Shown here: piece after piece, positions 25,111 through 34,089 of the stretch
How positions within the stretch are numbered: the stretch's first letter is position 1
Layout of the letters: each line of letters begins with the position of its first letter
Assembly: GCA_963796155.1 (NCBI GenBank)
Contig: CAWCKT010000047.1
Location: forward strand, 62,001 to 126,000
DNA from: AP-15 sp963796155
GTDB lineage: Bacteria > Pseudomonadota > Alphaproteobacteria > ATCC43930 > CGMCC-115725
Length of the DNA: 64,000 nt
Direction: 5' to 3'
Made by a program: the position numbers and the translations under genes
Notes under the pieces: generated by a model
What the model was told of the DNA's origin: nothing
What the model saw: the letters and a program-made list of their open reading frames with translations, nothing else
The model's database searches: none

Positions 25111-26067
25111 TCAATCAGCGGCGTCGCGGCGGCTATTCAGGCGTTCGAGCTCGGCGCCGAGATAGCGGGCGAGTGTCGCCATGCCGGACCGGCCGGCGCG
25201 GGCCTCGGCGTCGGGGTTATAGTTCGTGTTGGTGTTGACGTCGTAGGTGTAGACAGCGCCGGCGCTGTCGGTGACGAACTCGATCCCGGCGACGGCGATG
25301 TCGTTGGCGGCAAGAAAAGCCTCGTAGCGGCGCTTCAGATCGGCGTCGATATCGTCGACGATGGTGAATTTCGCGCGGGGCCCTTCGGTGGCCGGGCATG
25401 CGGCCTCACCGATCGCGCAGGCATCGGCCGGGCACAGCTCGAACCCGTCGCTTGCGTCGACCTCGACCGCATACATGAACCGGCCGCCGATGAACTCTGC
25501 GCGGGTGATCAGCGGTATCGGCGCCTGAACGTATTCCTGCAGCAGATGCAGCCCGTCGACCGGCGGCTCGTAATCCAACCCATCGATATAACTACCCAGC
25601 GCATCTACAGTGTAAAACAGCCGGACACCGAGACCCTTGCCGCCGCGGTTCGGCTTCAAAATAAACGCACCCGCGGCAAAACGCTCCCGGGCTGCCGGGA
25701 CGAGCAGCTCCTTGCCGGCGACGAGAACCGTGTCGGGCGTGCGAATGCCCGCCGCCTCGAGCGCGGCGTATTGGCGCGCCTTGCTGATCTCGAGGTCGAG
25801 GGCGCGGCTGCCATTGACGACGCGGCGCCCGTGCCGCTCGAGCCAGGCCAGCACCGCCGCGGTCAGCTCGGCGGCGTACCGGTGGTCCCGTGTATGGGAG
25901 GAGGCACTCATCCGGTTATAGAAAACGCCTTCCGGCGGCGGCCGCGACAGATCGAAGGTTCCCCGGTCGAGGAACCAATCGCGCCACGGGAGCCCCTGCC
26001 GATCGAGCGCGTCGGCCAACGGCTCGAGCCAAACGGCGTTCTCGTGGATCACGTGGATGTGGGCCAT
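25111..26067 (-). CDS. ATP-grasp (RimK-like) ligase
   Basis: A 318-residue ATP-grasp protein. The signs are DLEISKARQYAALEAAGIRT before the grasp domain, the ATP-binding AFILKPNRGGKGLGVRLF with its Lys, LLQEYVQAPIPLITRAEFIG and the metal-binding end YDVNTNTNYNPDAE. RimK/LysX-like members add amino acids to proteins, coenzymes or antioxidants; this one has no diagnostic neighbour. ATG 26067 is preceded by GAGGAG with 6-base spacing. A role in making a peptide-like ligand is inference. Confidence 0.8.
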   Translation of the reverse strand: MAHIHVIHENAVWLEPLADALDRQGLPWRDWFLDRGTFDLSRPPPEGVFYNRMSASSHTRDHRYAAELTAAVLAWLERHGRRVVNGSRALDLEISKARQYAALEAAGIRTPDTVLVAGKELLVPAARERFAAGAFILKPNRGGKGLGVRLFYTVDALGSYIDGLDYEPPVDGLHLLQEYVQAPIPLITRAEFIGGRFMYAVEVDASDGFELCPADACAIGEAACPATEGPRAKFTIVDDIDADLKRRYEAFLAANDIAVAGIEFVTDSAGAVYTYDVNTNTNYNPDAEARAGRSGMATLARYLGAELERLNSRRDAAD

Positions 26068-26207
26068 CGGAGCTCCTCGATTCAAATGTGCAGAAATTAT
26101 AGGTTAAATATATCTCTCATACTCATTTAAATCGTAAATTAGTCACCGGCGCCTTCGCGTGCAAGGTTGCGCTACACTGCCGGGCCGGAACAGTCGGGAG
26201 GATCGCG

Positions 26208-26963
26208 ATGGGCCGCGTCGAGAAGAAGGTGGCGCTGGTGGCGGGTGCGGGCGGCGGGATCGGCGGAGCCGGCGCCGAAGGGCTGGCGCGCAAAGGCGCG
26301 GCAGTCGCCTGCGCCGACATCGATGCTGCTGCCGCCGAGGCCACCGCCGCGCGTATCCGCGCCGCCGGCGGTCGCGCGTCTGCGATGGCACTCGATGTGC
26401 GCGACCGCTCGGCGGTCGACGACGCTGTCGCGGCGACGGTGCGGGAGTTCGGCAGGCTCGACGTGCTGCTCGACTGCGCCGGGGTCAGTGATGGCGGAAG
26501 CTTTCTCGATCTCGATCAAGATAAATGGGAACGCGTCATCGCGATTAATCTGACCGGCATGTTCCATCTCGGACAGGCGGCGGCGCGGCAAATGGTCCGC
26601 CAGGGAGGCGGCGGCAGCATCATCAATGTTACCTCGCAACTCGCCGAGGTCGCCCGTCCCGGCAGCGCCAACTACATCGCGTCTAAGGGCGGCGGACGCT
26701 CGCTGACCCAAGCGATGGCGCTCGACTTGGCGCCGCACGGCATCAGGGTCAATGCGATCGCACCCGGCCCGACCTTGACCGGCCTGACCCGCGCCCGCTA
26801 TGCCGACCCCGAGCAGCGCCGTGCGACGATCGCGCAGATCCCGCTCGGCCGCCTCGGCGACCCGGAGGATCTCGTCGGCGCCATCCTGTTTCTCGCCTCC
26901 GACGAATCCATCTGGGCGACCGGCAGCACGATCACCATCGATGGCGGCTACGTCGCGCTCTGA
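26208..26963 (+). CDS. SDR family oxidoreductase
   Basis: A 251-residue classical short-chain dehydrogenase. The nucleotide-binding motif reads VALVAGAGGGIGGAG, with Ala in place of the usual Thr. The NNAG position is replaced by DCAGVSD, which is unusual. The catalytic triad is recognisable as NVTSQLAEVARPGSANYIASK (Ser-Tyr-Lys). The C-terminus, ATGSTITIDGGY, is typical. The substrate is unknown; the family commonly acts on 3-oxoacyl or sugar alcohols. CGGGAGGATCGCG upstream supports the start. Confidence 0.9.
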   Translation: MGRVEKKVALVAGAGGGIGGAGAEGLARKGAAVACADIDAAAAEATAARIRAAGGRASAMALDVRDRSAVDDAVAATVREFGRLDVLLDCAGVSDGGSFLDLDQDKWERVIAINLTGMFHLGQAAARQMVRQGGGGSIINVTSQLAEVARPGSANYIASKGGGRSLTQAMALDLAPHGIRVNAIAPGPTLTGLTRARYADPEQRRATIAQIPLGRLGDPEDLVGAILFLASDESIWATGSTITIDGGYVAL

Positions 26964-26986
26964 GCGGACACGAAATTAGCCCGTTC

Positions 26987-27487
26987 TCAGCCACCCTCCG
27001 CTTGGGTGCGATAGTTCCAGTGGCCGCTGACCCACAACCATCCGTCAGGACGCTGCTCCCAATGCCCCGGCTCGTAGGTCGCTGTCGCCGCGGGTTTCGC
27101 GACGTAACTTCCCGGCTGCCAATGAAATTGCACGCCGTTCCAGTACCAGTGACCGGGCTCCCACACGAAGGTCGGCGACGGCGCCGGAGGCGGCGATTCG
27201 ACCTCGGGAGGCGGCGGTGGGTTGGGCGCGAGGGCGTCGGACGATGACACGGGCGGCGGTGGCGCCGGTGGCGTGTCAGCGGAAGGGTAGGCCGGGGGTG
27301 ACGCCGGCGGATAAGACGGCGGTGGCGCCGGCGGATACGGCGGTGGCGCCGGATAGGCCTGGGCAACGACGTCGGAGGTTGCTACGGACTGGGCGAGGTT
27401 GGGGTGCAATGGCGTCGGGTTGTCTGCCAGAGCCGGCACGCCAATCGCCAGCGCGGTAATCCCGCCCACGAGGGCTCCATACCTCAT
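26987..27487 (-). CDS. Exported proline-rich YXWGXW/WxxGHW-repeat protein
   Basis: A 166-residue protein with a signal peptide (YGALVGGITALAIGVPALA). A long proline-rich linker with PPYPPAPPPSYPPASPP follows. The C-terminal domain has repeated WEPGHWYWNG, WQPGSY, YEPGHWEQRPDGW and VSGHW motifs, the YXWGXW repeat family found in proteobacterial envelope proteins of unknown function. GGAGGAAGTCG precedes ATG 27487; longer reading upstream lacks a signal. The linker suggests the domain reaches through or along the cell wall. Confidence 0.8.
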   Translation of the reverse strand: MRYGALVGGITALAIGVPALADNPTPLHPNLAQSVATSDVVAQAYPAPPPYPPAPPPSYPPASPPAYPSADTPPAPPPPVSSSDALAPNPPPPPEVESPPPAPSPTFVWEPGHWYWNGVQFHWQPGSYVAKPAATATYEPGHWEQRPDGWLWVSGHWNYRTQAEGG

Positions 27488-27680
27488 CGACTTCCTCCAT
27501 TTCTTCGCGCGCCGAGCGACGTTTGCGGCACGCTTCTCTGGTGTTAACAGTCCCGTCACGAAACCATTCCGGGCGGCGGCTGACGGATGCGATGGCGCAT
27601 CCTTGCGGAGAAAGGCGTTTCGAGCGCATCGATCCGGCACTGCCGGAGACTGCCTGGATACTCCGCAGCCACGCCTGAAG

Positions 27681-27977
27681 TTATCGGTTTCCGCAATCGC
27701 GGTCGAGAATTGCAGTCACCTCGAAGCCTTCAAACGCCTGATTAGGGGCGAACGTTTGACCTGGTGCCAATCTTAAAGGGACCCCGTTGGGGTAGATTGT
27801 CGCCTGGCGAAGTACCGTCCAGGCTCCGTGCCCGCTGCGCTGGAACGCGTCACAAGCCACAGGACCATCAGGCAAGCTGTTGACCCCCTGGGCTATCGCC
27901 AAATATGGCGTCGTACAGCTAAAGGCCAGCGCGCCAAGAACAATCAAAGTGCCGAGCTTGATATCGCGGTATGCCAT
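27681..27977 (-). CDS. Small exported hypothetical protein
   Basis: A 98-residue protein with a clear signal peptide (LIVLGALAFSCTTPYLAIA-Q). The mature part has VACDAFQRSGHGAWTVLR, two cysteines (the second in DRDCGNR) and LAPGQTFAPN, suggesting a small disulfide-bonded periplasmic protein. I recognise similar sequences as hypothetical proteins of alphaproteobacteria but know no function. It is flanked by regions without genes. Confidence 0.6.
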   Translation of the reverse strand: MAYRDIKLGTLIVLGALAFSCTTPYLAIAQGVNSLPDGPVACDAFQRSGHGAWTVLRQATIYPNGVPLRLAPGQTFAPNQAFEGFEVTAILDRDCGNR

Positions 27978-28236
27978 CTATTCAATCCTCCTTGCGGCGA
28001 TCGTATCGGCGACAGAACGAGGCGAACCCTCGCGCTGTCCTCAGACTGCAACACCTACACTGGCCTGATCGGTTCCGTGCTACGCTCGCAGAGCGCTCCG
28101 GGGCGACCGCGCTTACCTCCACTCTCCGACGTCCCGCGCATCAGCCAGCCGGACCCTTCGCGCGACAACGGCAGGATGACGGTTGGAGGGTCGATCAGCA
28201 TATTTTCGGATTCATCGGCTTTGACGGGAGCAGCGC

Positions 28237-29139
28237 ATGAAGGTCGGGTTCATCGGGACGGGGACAATGGGGCAGCCGATGCTCGCCAACCTCGTCAAGA
28301 GAGGGTTCGCGGTTGTGGCTTACGACACGGTCCCAGCGGCGTTGGATGCCGCCGTCAGGCTCGGCGCCGAGCGGGCGGGTTCGGCCGCCCAGGCCGCGGC
28401 AGCCGGTGAGCTGGTGATCACGATGTTGCCCTCCTCGGCGAACGTCGAGGCCGCCTATCTCGGTGCGAGCGGGATCATCGAAGGTGTGAAACCCGGGCGG
28501 CTCTGCGTCGACATGTCGACGATCGATCCCGCCACCTCGCAACGGGTGGCGGCCCGGCTCAAGGAGCGTGGCATCCGGTTTCTCGATGCGCCGGTCTCGG
28601 GCGGCGTCGGCGGTGCCGTCGCCGGCACCTTGGCGATCATGGTCGGCGGCGATGCTGCGGACCTCGAGGAGGCGCGGCCGGTGCTCGCGGCGATGGGCAG
28701 CAACATCATCCACGTCGGCGCGGTCGGCGCCGGCGAAGTCGCCAAATTGTGCAACAATCTGATCTCGGGCACGGTGGCTGTCGCGGTCAGCGAGGCGTTT
28801 CGGATCGGCGAGGCGTTCGGCGTCGACCCGAAAATCCTGACCGGTGTGATCGCCAAATCCTCGGGTGCCACCTGGGTCATGGAGCACATGCACCCGGTCC
28901 CCGGCATCGTCGAGAGCGCGGCGTCGAGCCGGCAATACATGCCGGGTTTCATGACCGACCTGATGGCGAAGGATCTGGGCCTCGCGGTCAGTGCCGCCCG
29001 CGAAAAGCGCGTGCCGGTCGTCGTGGCTCCCGCGGCCCAGCAGCTCTATCGGATGGCCTCCTCGCACGGCCTCGGCCGCGAAGATTTCTCGTCCGTCTAC
29101 AAATTTCTCAAGCCGTCGAGCGACGACGCGCCGGTCTAA
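28237..29139 (+). CDS. 3-hydroxyisobutyrate dehydrogenase family NAD(P)-dependent oxidoreductase
   Basis: A 300-residue beta-hydroxyacid dehydrogenase. The N-terminal Rossmann motif is VGFIGTGTMGQPMLANL, followed by CVDMSTIDP (substrate-binding segment), the signature DAPVSGGVGGA and the catalytic-Lys helix GEVAKLCNNLISG. Members act on 3-hydroxyisobutyrate, tartronate semialdehyde or related acids. GGGAG lies upstream of the ATG. The next genes are the HicAB pair. Confidence 0.92.
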   Translation: MKVGFIGTGTMGQPMLANLVKRGFAVVAYDTVPAALDAAVRLGAERAGSAAQAAAAGELVITMLPSSANVEAAYLGASGIIEGVKPGRLCVDMSTIDPATSQRVAARLKERGIRFLDAPVSGGVGGAVAGTLAIMVGGDAADLEEARPVLAAMGSNIIHVGAVGAGEVAKLCNNLISGTVAVAVSEAFRIGEAFGVDPKILTGVIAKSSGATWVMEHMHPVPGIVESAASSRQYMPGFMTDLMAKDLGLAVSAAREKRVPVVVAPAAQQLYRMASSHGLGREDFSSVYKFLKPSSDDAPV

Positions 29140-29179
29140 TCGTCCGCCGCCGCTGCGGTCGGCTGTCGCCGCGGGCCAC

Positions 29180-29446
29180 ATGAGGCGTTCGCGTCGAGAG
29201 CAGCTATGGGACAGGCTCGCCGCGGGCGATCTGCGCAACGTCGGCTTCGTCGAATTTCGACGCCTCATCGAGAGCTTCGGCTTTAGGCTACGGCGGGTCA
29301 GCGGCAGCCATTATATTTACTCCCATCCGCAGGTGGTGCGGCCGCTGAGCCTGCAACCTCGAAACCGGGAAGCCAAACCCTATCAAATCTCGCAATTCCT
29401 CGGCATGGTTCGGGAATTCGGCCTGACGATCGAGCATCGAGAATGA
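29180..29446 (+). CDS. hicA: HicA-type mRNA interferase toxin
   Basis: An 88-residue double-stranded RNA-binding-fold protein of the HicA family, which cleaves mRNA. The catalytic His is in VSGSHYIYSHP (His 44), and the C-terminal YQISQFLGMVREFGLTIE helix is typical. It overlaps the downstream hicB by 4 bases (ATGA), the standard toxin-first HicAB order. ATG 29180 was chosen because upstream in-frame residues are non-homologous. Confidence 0.9.
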   Translation: MRRSRREQLWDRLAAGDLRNVGFVEFRRLIESFGFRLRRVSGSHYIYSHPQVVRPLSLQPRNREAKPYQISQFLGMVREFGLTIEHRE

Positions 29447-29664
29447 TCCCAAAATATCACATCAACCTCTTCTGGTCGGAACCGGACGGCGCCTGGGTCG
29501 CTGACGTGCCGGACCTGCAATCATGTTCTGCCTTCGGCAATACTCCAGCCGAGGCGCTGGCAGAAATTGAGCAGGCGATCGAAGCCTGGCTCGATGTGGC
29601 ACGCGAGGACGGGTTGCCGATCCCGGAGCCCCGCTACCGCGCGTCGAAACGCGTCGCTGGCTGA
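29443..29664 (+). CDS. hicB: HicB-type antitoxin
   Basis: A 73-residue HicB antitoxin with the partial RNase H fold: YHINLFWSEPDGAWVADVPDL, then CSAFGNTPAEALAEIEQAIEAWL and a C-terminal PEPRY. No separate DNA-binding domain is present, so it is the short form. It neutralises the HicA encoded just upstream and may bind the promoter through the complex. Confidence 0.9.
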   Translation: MIPKYHINLFWSEPDGAWVADVPDLQSCSAFGNTPAEALAEIEQAIEAWLDVAREDGLPIPEPRYRASKRVAG

Positions 29665-29715
29665 GGTGACAAGCCGGCAGCGGGACCGGCGGGAAAGCAG
29701 AGGCTTCGATTAATA

Positions 29716-31248
29716 TTAATCGTCCGCCGCCGCGGGCACCGGCTGGCGGCGCGGACCGCGGATCAGCAGCAGGAGCGGCAAGGAGGCGAGGATGACGATC
29801 AGCATCAGCGCGAAATCGTCATTGTAGGCGACCATCGCCGCCTGCCGGGTGACCTCGTGATTGAGGGCGGCGATCCCCGAGGGGTCCGTCAGACTGTAGG
29901 GCGCGGCGAGGAACGGAGCCTGGGCCAGCGGATTGTCCGGGCGCAGGTGCTCGATCAGCCGGGAATGAACGATCTGGGTATTCTGGCTGAGCTGGGTTTC
30001 GAGGATGGCGATGCCGATGCTGCCGCCGAGCATCCGCATCAGCGCGCGGATCGCGGTTCCCTGGGTCAGGATGTGGTGCGGCAGGCCCGAGAGCGCCAAG
30101 AGATTGAGCGGCACAAAGGTGCAGCCGAGCCCGAAACCCTGGGCGAACCCGGCGAAGAGGATCGGTCCGGAGCCCATGTAGAGCGAATAACCGGTCATCT
30201 GCCACAACGAAGCGGCAGTCAGCAGAAACCCCACCAGGATGAACAGGCGATTGTCGACCCGGTTGATCATGCGGGCGACGATAAACATCGCCAGCATCGT
30301 GCCGAACCCGCGCGGCGCCATCATCCAGCCGGCGTCGAACACCGGGTAGTTCATCAGCTCCTGCATCATCGACGGCATCAGCGCCAGGGTGCCGCTCAAA
30401 ATCACGCCGACCCCGAACATCAGCAGGCTGCCGGCGACAAAATTCGGGCTCTTCAACAGCTCGCGATTCAAGAAGGAACGCTCCCCGGCCGTCATGGTAT
30501 GGACGGCCAGCTGGTAGAAGCACAGCCCCGCGATCGTCGCCTCGATCCAAATCTCGGTCGAGTGGAACCAGTCCTTGAGCTGGCCGCGGTCGAGCATCAA
30601 TTGCAGCGAGCCGACGCCGAGGCTCAGCATGGCAAAGCCGAAGCCGTCGAACGGGTCGCGCCGCATGGTTCGGGTCTGGCGGATGAAAACGAAGACGCCG
30701 AGCGCACACAATGCCCCGACCGGCAGGTTGATGTAGAAGCACCAGCGCCAGTCGAAGTTCTCGGTCAGCCAGCCGCCCAGCGTCGGGCCGACGATCGGCC
30801 CCATCATCGCCCCGGTGCTGAAGATCGCCATGGCCTGGCCGTGCTTTTCGCGCGGATAGACCGTGAACAGGGTCGCCTGGCCGAGCGGCACCAGCCCGGC
30901 GCTGCACACCCCCTGCAGAAGGCGATAGAGCACCAGCTGGGTGAGGCTCGTCGCCGCACCGCACAACGCCGAGGCGAGGGTGAACCCGATGACCGAGGCG
31001 AGAAGGATGTATTTGACGCCAAAATGCCCGGCGAGCCAGCCGGTCAGCGGCATCATGATCGCCGAGGCGACGATGTAGGACGTCAACACCCACGAAATCT
31101 GGTCCTGCGCCGCCGACATGCTGCCCTGGATGTGCGGCAGGCAAACATTGACGATCGTCGTGTCGAGCCCTTGCATGACGCAGGCGCAGATGATCGTCGC
31201 GGTGGTCAGGGCGCGGTTGACGGCCGGCGGGGCGCTTTCTCCCCTCAC
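29716..31248 (-). CDS. DHA2 family (EmrB/QacA) MFS efflux permease
   Basis: A 510-residue inner-membrane drug:H+ antiporter of the 14-helix DHA2 family. Motifs include LDTTIVNVCLPHI in helix 1, WVLTSYIVASAIMMPLTGWL, the motif C-like GPIVGPTLGGWLTENFDWRW and FYINLPVG. EmrB proteins usually pair with an EmrA periplasmic adaptor; none is encoded here, so it may use one encoded elsewhere or pump alone. The start is GTG, weakly supported. It is divergent from the amidohydrolase gene at 31440. Confidence 0.93.
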   Translation of the reverse strand: MRGESAPPAVNRALTTATIICACVMQGLDTTIVNVCLPHIQGSMSAAQDQISWVLTSYIVASAIMMPLTGWLAGHFGVKYILLASVIGFTLASALCGAATSLTQLVLYRLLQGVCSAGLVPLGQATLFTVYPREKHGQAMAIFSTGAMMGPIVGPTLGGWLTENFDWRWCFYINLPVGALCALGVFVFIRQTRTMRRDPFDGFGFAMLSLGVGSLQLMLDRGQLKDWFHSTEIWIEATIAGLCFYQLAVHTMTAGERSFLNRELLKSPNFVAGSLLMFGVGVILSGTLALMPSMMQELMNYPVFDAGWMMAPRGFGTMLAMFIVARMINRVDNRLFILVGFLLTAASLWQMTGYSLYMGSGPILFAGFAQGFGLGCTFVPLNLLALSGLPHHILTQGTAIRALMRMLGGSIGIAILETQLSQNTQIVHSRLIEHLRPDNPLAQAPFLAAPYSLTDPSGIAALNHEVTRQAAMVAYNDDFALMLIVILASLPLLLLIRGPRRQPVPAAADD

Positions 31249-31439
31249 GCCTCCGGCTTTCGCAGCGGAACCATTATCGGCTCGAAATCATGGCGTACCC
31301 GCATAGAGGTAACCCTGGACGCTTGTCGGGTAAAGGTCGCGCGGCGGGAACCAGGCTTGCATTGCGGACCGCTCCCGGTACCGTGGGCCGCCGCGCGCAT
31401 GGTATAGAGGTCGCTTCGCGCCGAGAGGAGAAACGCCCG

Positions 31440-32486
31440 ATGAAGAACGGCATGGTGATCATCGACGCCGACGGCCATGCCGTCGATGCGGAGCCCGTCT
31501 ACCGCGAGCGCCTGCCTGAGCGCTACCGCAAGCGCAACTTCATCCACCCCAGTGACGGTTTCGACCGCAACCAAAACGGCACGATCAGCAAGCGCCCGGA
31601 AACACCCGCGCAGAACCTCGCCGACAACGATCGCGAAGGGATCGACCTGCAGGTCATCTACCCGACCGGCGGCCTCTTTCTGTCACGGGTGCGCGAGGCC
31701 GACTACGCGATCGCCTTGTGCGAGACCTACAACGACTGGCTCTATGACTGGTGCGCGGCCGACCGCAAACGCCTGACCGGCGTTGCCCTCGTACCGTTGC
31801 ATGTCGACGTCAACGCGGCGATCGCCGAGATGGAGCGCGCGGTCTCCAGGCTCGGCATGGTCGGGGTCATGATCAACACCTTTGATCGCAGCCGAAATGT
31901 GGCGCACCGCGATTTCTGGCCGTTCTATGAGGAGTGCGCGCGCCAGGGTGTGGCGGTCGCCTTTCACGCCTCGGGCAGCGACACGATGGACCCGCTCTGC
32001 CATTTCGACAATTTCCTGCAGGTCCACACCCTGTCGCATGCGCCGGAACAGCTGATCGCCTGCACCGCAATCATCTACAGCGGCCTATTGGAGAAATATC
32101 AGGATCTGCGCGTCGCCTTTCTCGAGGCCGGCATCGGCTGGGTCCCGTTCTGGATGGAGCATATGGACGAGGAGTACGAGTACCGTGCCTTCGACGCGCC
32201 GCTGCTCAAGGCCAAGCCGTCGGAATACATGACCTGCGGCCGGGTGTTCGTATCCTGCGAGCCGGAGGAGAAGACCTTGCGCTACGTGCCCGACTTCTTC
32301 CCGGCCGATAACATCCTGTTTGCCTCCGACTATCCCCACTGGGACGGCCAGTTCCCGAACGCCGTTGCGACCTTGGCCGATCGCAACGACCTGCCGGTCG
32401 AGCTGAAGCGCAAGATCTTCTTCGACAACCCGCAGCGCTTTTATGGGCTGAAGGTCGACCCCGCCCGCTTCGGCGCGGCCTATTGA
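31440..32486 (+). CDS. Amidohydrolase_2 family metal-dependent hydrolase/decarboxylase
   Basis: A 348-residue TIM-barrel protein of the amidohydrolase 2 (ACMSD-like) family. The N-terminus has IIDADGHAVDAEP, a variant of the D-x-H metal motif. The middle has VAFHASGSD with a metal-binding His, and the C-terminus has FASDYPHWDGQFPN, the hallmark Asp. Members decarboxylate or hydrolyse aromatic and amide compounds. GAGAGGAGAAACGCCCG supports ATG 31440. Function beyond the superfamily cannot be assigned. Confidence 0.88.
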   Translation: MKNGMVIIDADGHAVDAEPVYRERLPERYRKRNFIHPSDGFDRNQNGTISKRPETPAQNLADNDREGIDLQVIYPTGGLFLSRVREADYAIALCETYNDWLYDWCAADRKRLTGVALVPLHVDVNAAIAEMERAVSRLGMVGVMINTFDRSRNVAHRDFWPFYEECARQGVAVAFHASGSDTMDPLCHFDNFLQVHTLSHAPEQLIACTAIIYSGLLEKYQDLRVAFLEAGIGWVPFWMEHMDEEYEYRAFDAPLLKAKPSEYMTCGRVFVSCEPEEKTLRYVPDFFPADNILFASDYPHWDGQFPNAVATLADRNDLPVELKRKIFFDNPQRFYGLKVDPARFGAAY

Positions 32487-32505
32487 GCGTGCCCAGCCCT
32501 CGTCA

Positions 32506-32690
32506 CCCCCGCGCAAGCGGGGGCCCAGGGCAACTGCTTGAGCCCTGAAGTCCTGATTCCCGCTTTCGAGGCTGTAATCCAATTACGAAATCTGGCGCTC
32601 TAATTCTCACATCCGTCGTTCCCGCTTTCGCGGCGCTTTCGCGGGGACGACGAACTGGCCTCTTTCGCGGGAATGACGATTATCCTGCTC
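32506..32690. repeat. Cluster of intergenic palindromes
   Basis: A perfect hairpin CCCCCGC-GCAA-GCGGGGG occupies 32506-32523. Further on, CGTCGTTCCCGC (32614-32625) pairs with GCGGGGACGACG (32641-32652), and a third related copy, TCGCGGGAATGACGA, lies at about 32675-32690. These are the palindrome type dispersed between genes in many alphaproteobacteria. No ORF is seen in the 232-bp interval; it also holds the promoter and GAAGGGAG ribosome-binding site of the next gene. Confidence 0.7.
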
Positions 32691-32718
32691 TCCGATGATC
32701 TAGAAGGGAGAAACGAGA

Positions 32719-33780
32719 ATGCCGAAAATCTCGGCGGAACGCCTGAGCGAGATCGGCCGCGCGCTGTTCGTCGCGGCGGGGACGCCGCCCGAGGAGGCGG
32801 AGATCGTCATGCGGCACGTCGTCGCCGCCAACCTTGCCGGCCACGATTTACACGGGGTGATCCAGATCCCGACCTATATCGAGCGCATCAAACTCGGGCA
32901 CATCGTCCCCGGCGCGCCCTGGAAGATCGTTCAGGAATCGCCGACCACCACGGTCGTCGACGGCCATTGGGGCTTTGGCTACGTCGTCAACGAGCGGGCG
33001 ATGCGGCTGACCATCGAGAAGGCCAAATCCGCCAATGTCGCGGCCGCCACGGTGTTCCGCCAGGGGCATATCGGCCGGGTCGCCTCCTATACCTTGATGG
33101 CGGCGCGGGAAGGGATGATCGGCATCGCCACCGCCAATTCCGGGCGTTCGCCAAAGGCGGTCGCACCCTTCGGCGGGCGCGAGGCGCGGCTCGGCACCAA
33201 TCCGATCTCGATCGCGATGCCGTCCGACCTCGATGGGCCGCTCTACCTCGACATGGCGACCTCGGCCGCGGCCGCCGGCAAGATCGCGCTCGCCGTTGCG
33301 CGCAACCAACCGGTACCCGACGGCTGGATCATCGGCAGCGACGGCAAGCCGACTAACGATCCGAGCCAGCTGCGGCGGGGTGGGGCACTGCTCCCGGTCG
33401 GCGGCAACGAAGGGTACAAGGGCTACGGGCTTTCGGTGATGGTCGAGATCCTGTGCGGCCTGTTGACCGGCCTCGGCTTCGGCGTAGAGCCGACCGGCCG
33501 GCACAATGACGGCTGCTTCATGGCGGTCTTCAAGGTCGAGGCCTTCCGACCGCTCGCCCAGTTCAAAAAGGAGATCGGCGAGTTCGCCGCGTATCTGAAG
33601 GCGACCAGGCCGGCCGAGGGCAGCAGCGGCGTCTACTACCCGGGCGAGATCGAGCACCTGCGCGAAGAGGACCGCCGCCAGAACGGCATCGAAATCGAGG
33701 ACGCCACCTGGTACAAGCTGCGCACCCTGGCGGAAGGCTACGGCCTCGCCGACGAGCTCGGGTTCGTCGAGGTAGAATGA
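32719..33780 (+). CDS. Malate/L-lactate dehydrogenase (Ldh2) family oxidoreductase
   Basis: A 353-residue NAD(P)-dependent oxidoreductase of the Ldh2/YlbC/YiaK family, unrelated in fold to classical MDH. Features are ANLAGHDLHGVIQIPTYIER with the catalytic His, VDGHWGFGYVVNERAM, ATVFRQGHIGRVASYTLMA, VAPFGGREARLGTNPISIAM and the C-terminal EGYKGYGLSVMVEIL. Substrates range from malate and sulfolactate to ureidoglycolate; none can be chosen here. It has strong GAAGGGAGAAACGAG upstream and follows the amidohydrolase in the same orientation after the palindrome cluster. Confidence 0.92.
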   Translation: MPKISAERLSEIGRALFVAAGTPPEEAEIVMRHVVAANLAGHDLHGVIQIPTYIERIKLGHIVPGAPWKIVQESPTTTVVDGHWGFGYVVNERAMRLTIEKAKSANVAAATVFRQGHIGRVASYTLMAAREGMIGIATANSGRSPKAVAPFGGREARLGTNPISIAMPSDLDGPLYLDMATSAAAAGKIALAVARNQPVPDGWIIGSDGKPTNDPSQLRRGGALLPVGGNEGYKGYGLSVMVEILCGLLTGLGFGVEPTGRHNDGCFMAVFKVEAFRPLAQFKKEIGEFAAYLKATRPAEGSSGVYYPGEIEHLREEDRRQNGIEIEDATWYKLRTLAEGYGLADELGFVEVE

Positions 33781-34089
33781 GCGCCAGCGACGACCGCTTC
33801 ACGCGCTAGGCGGCTTCACCTCGAGCTACCGGCGCCGCCGCTCTCGTCGGGCGCGGCAGCGCCAGAAATGGGTAGTGCCTCAGAGCTCCTGCTTGCTCAT
33901 CGACACCACCGCCGCGGCGCACCTCCCGGGACCCCAGAACCTGCGGGAGTGTCACCTCTACTTTGCCGAGGGGTGTCATCTCTATATTGCGCTTACAAAC
34001 GAGAGTCCGATAATAGTGATTCTGGGAAAATCGCCACAATCGGCGAATATCATTCGGGTCTGCCGGGCAATGGACTGCGGGGTTACAGG
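33781..34089. other. Gene-poor stretch before the PIN gene
   Basis: The first 160 bases are GC-rich with no family-like frame. From about 33960 the base composition turns visibly A/T-richer, continuing into the PIN gene, so the boundary of an acquired segment probably lies here. A 72-codon ORF at 33875-34093 ends inside the PIN start as GTGA. It looks like an antitoxin by position only; its sequence resembles no family I know, and I do not call it. Confidence 0.4.
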
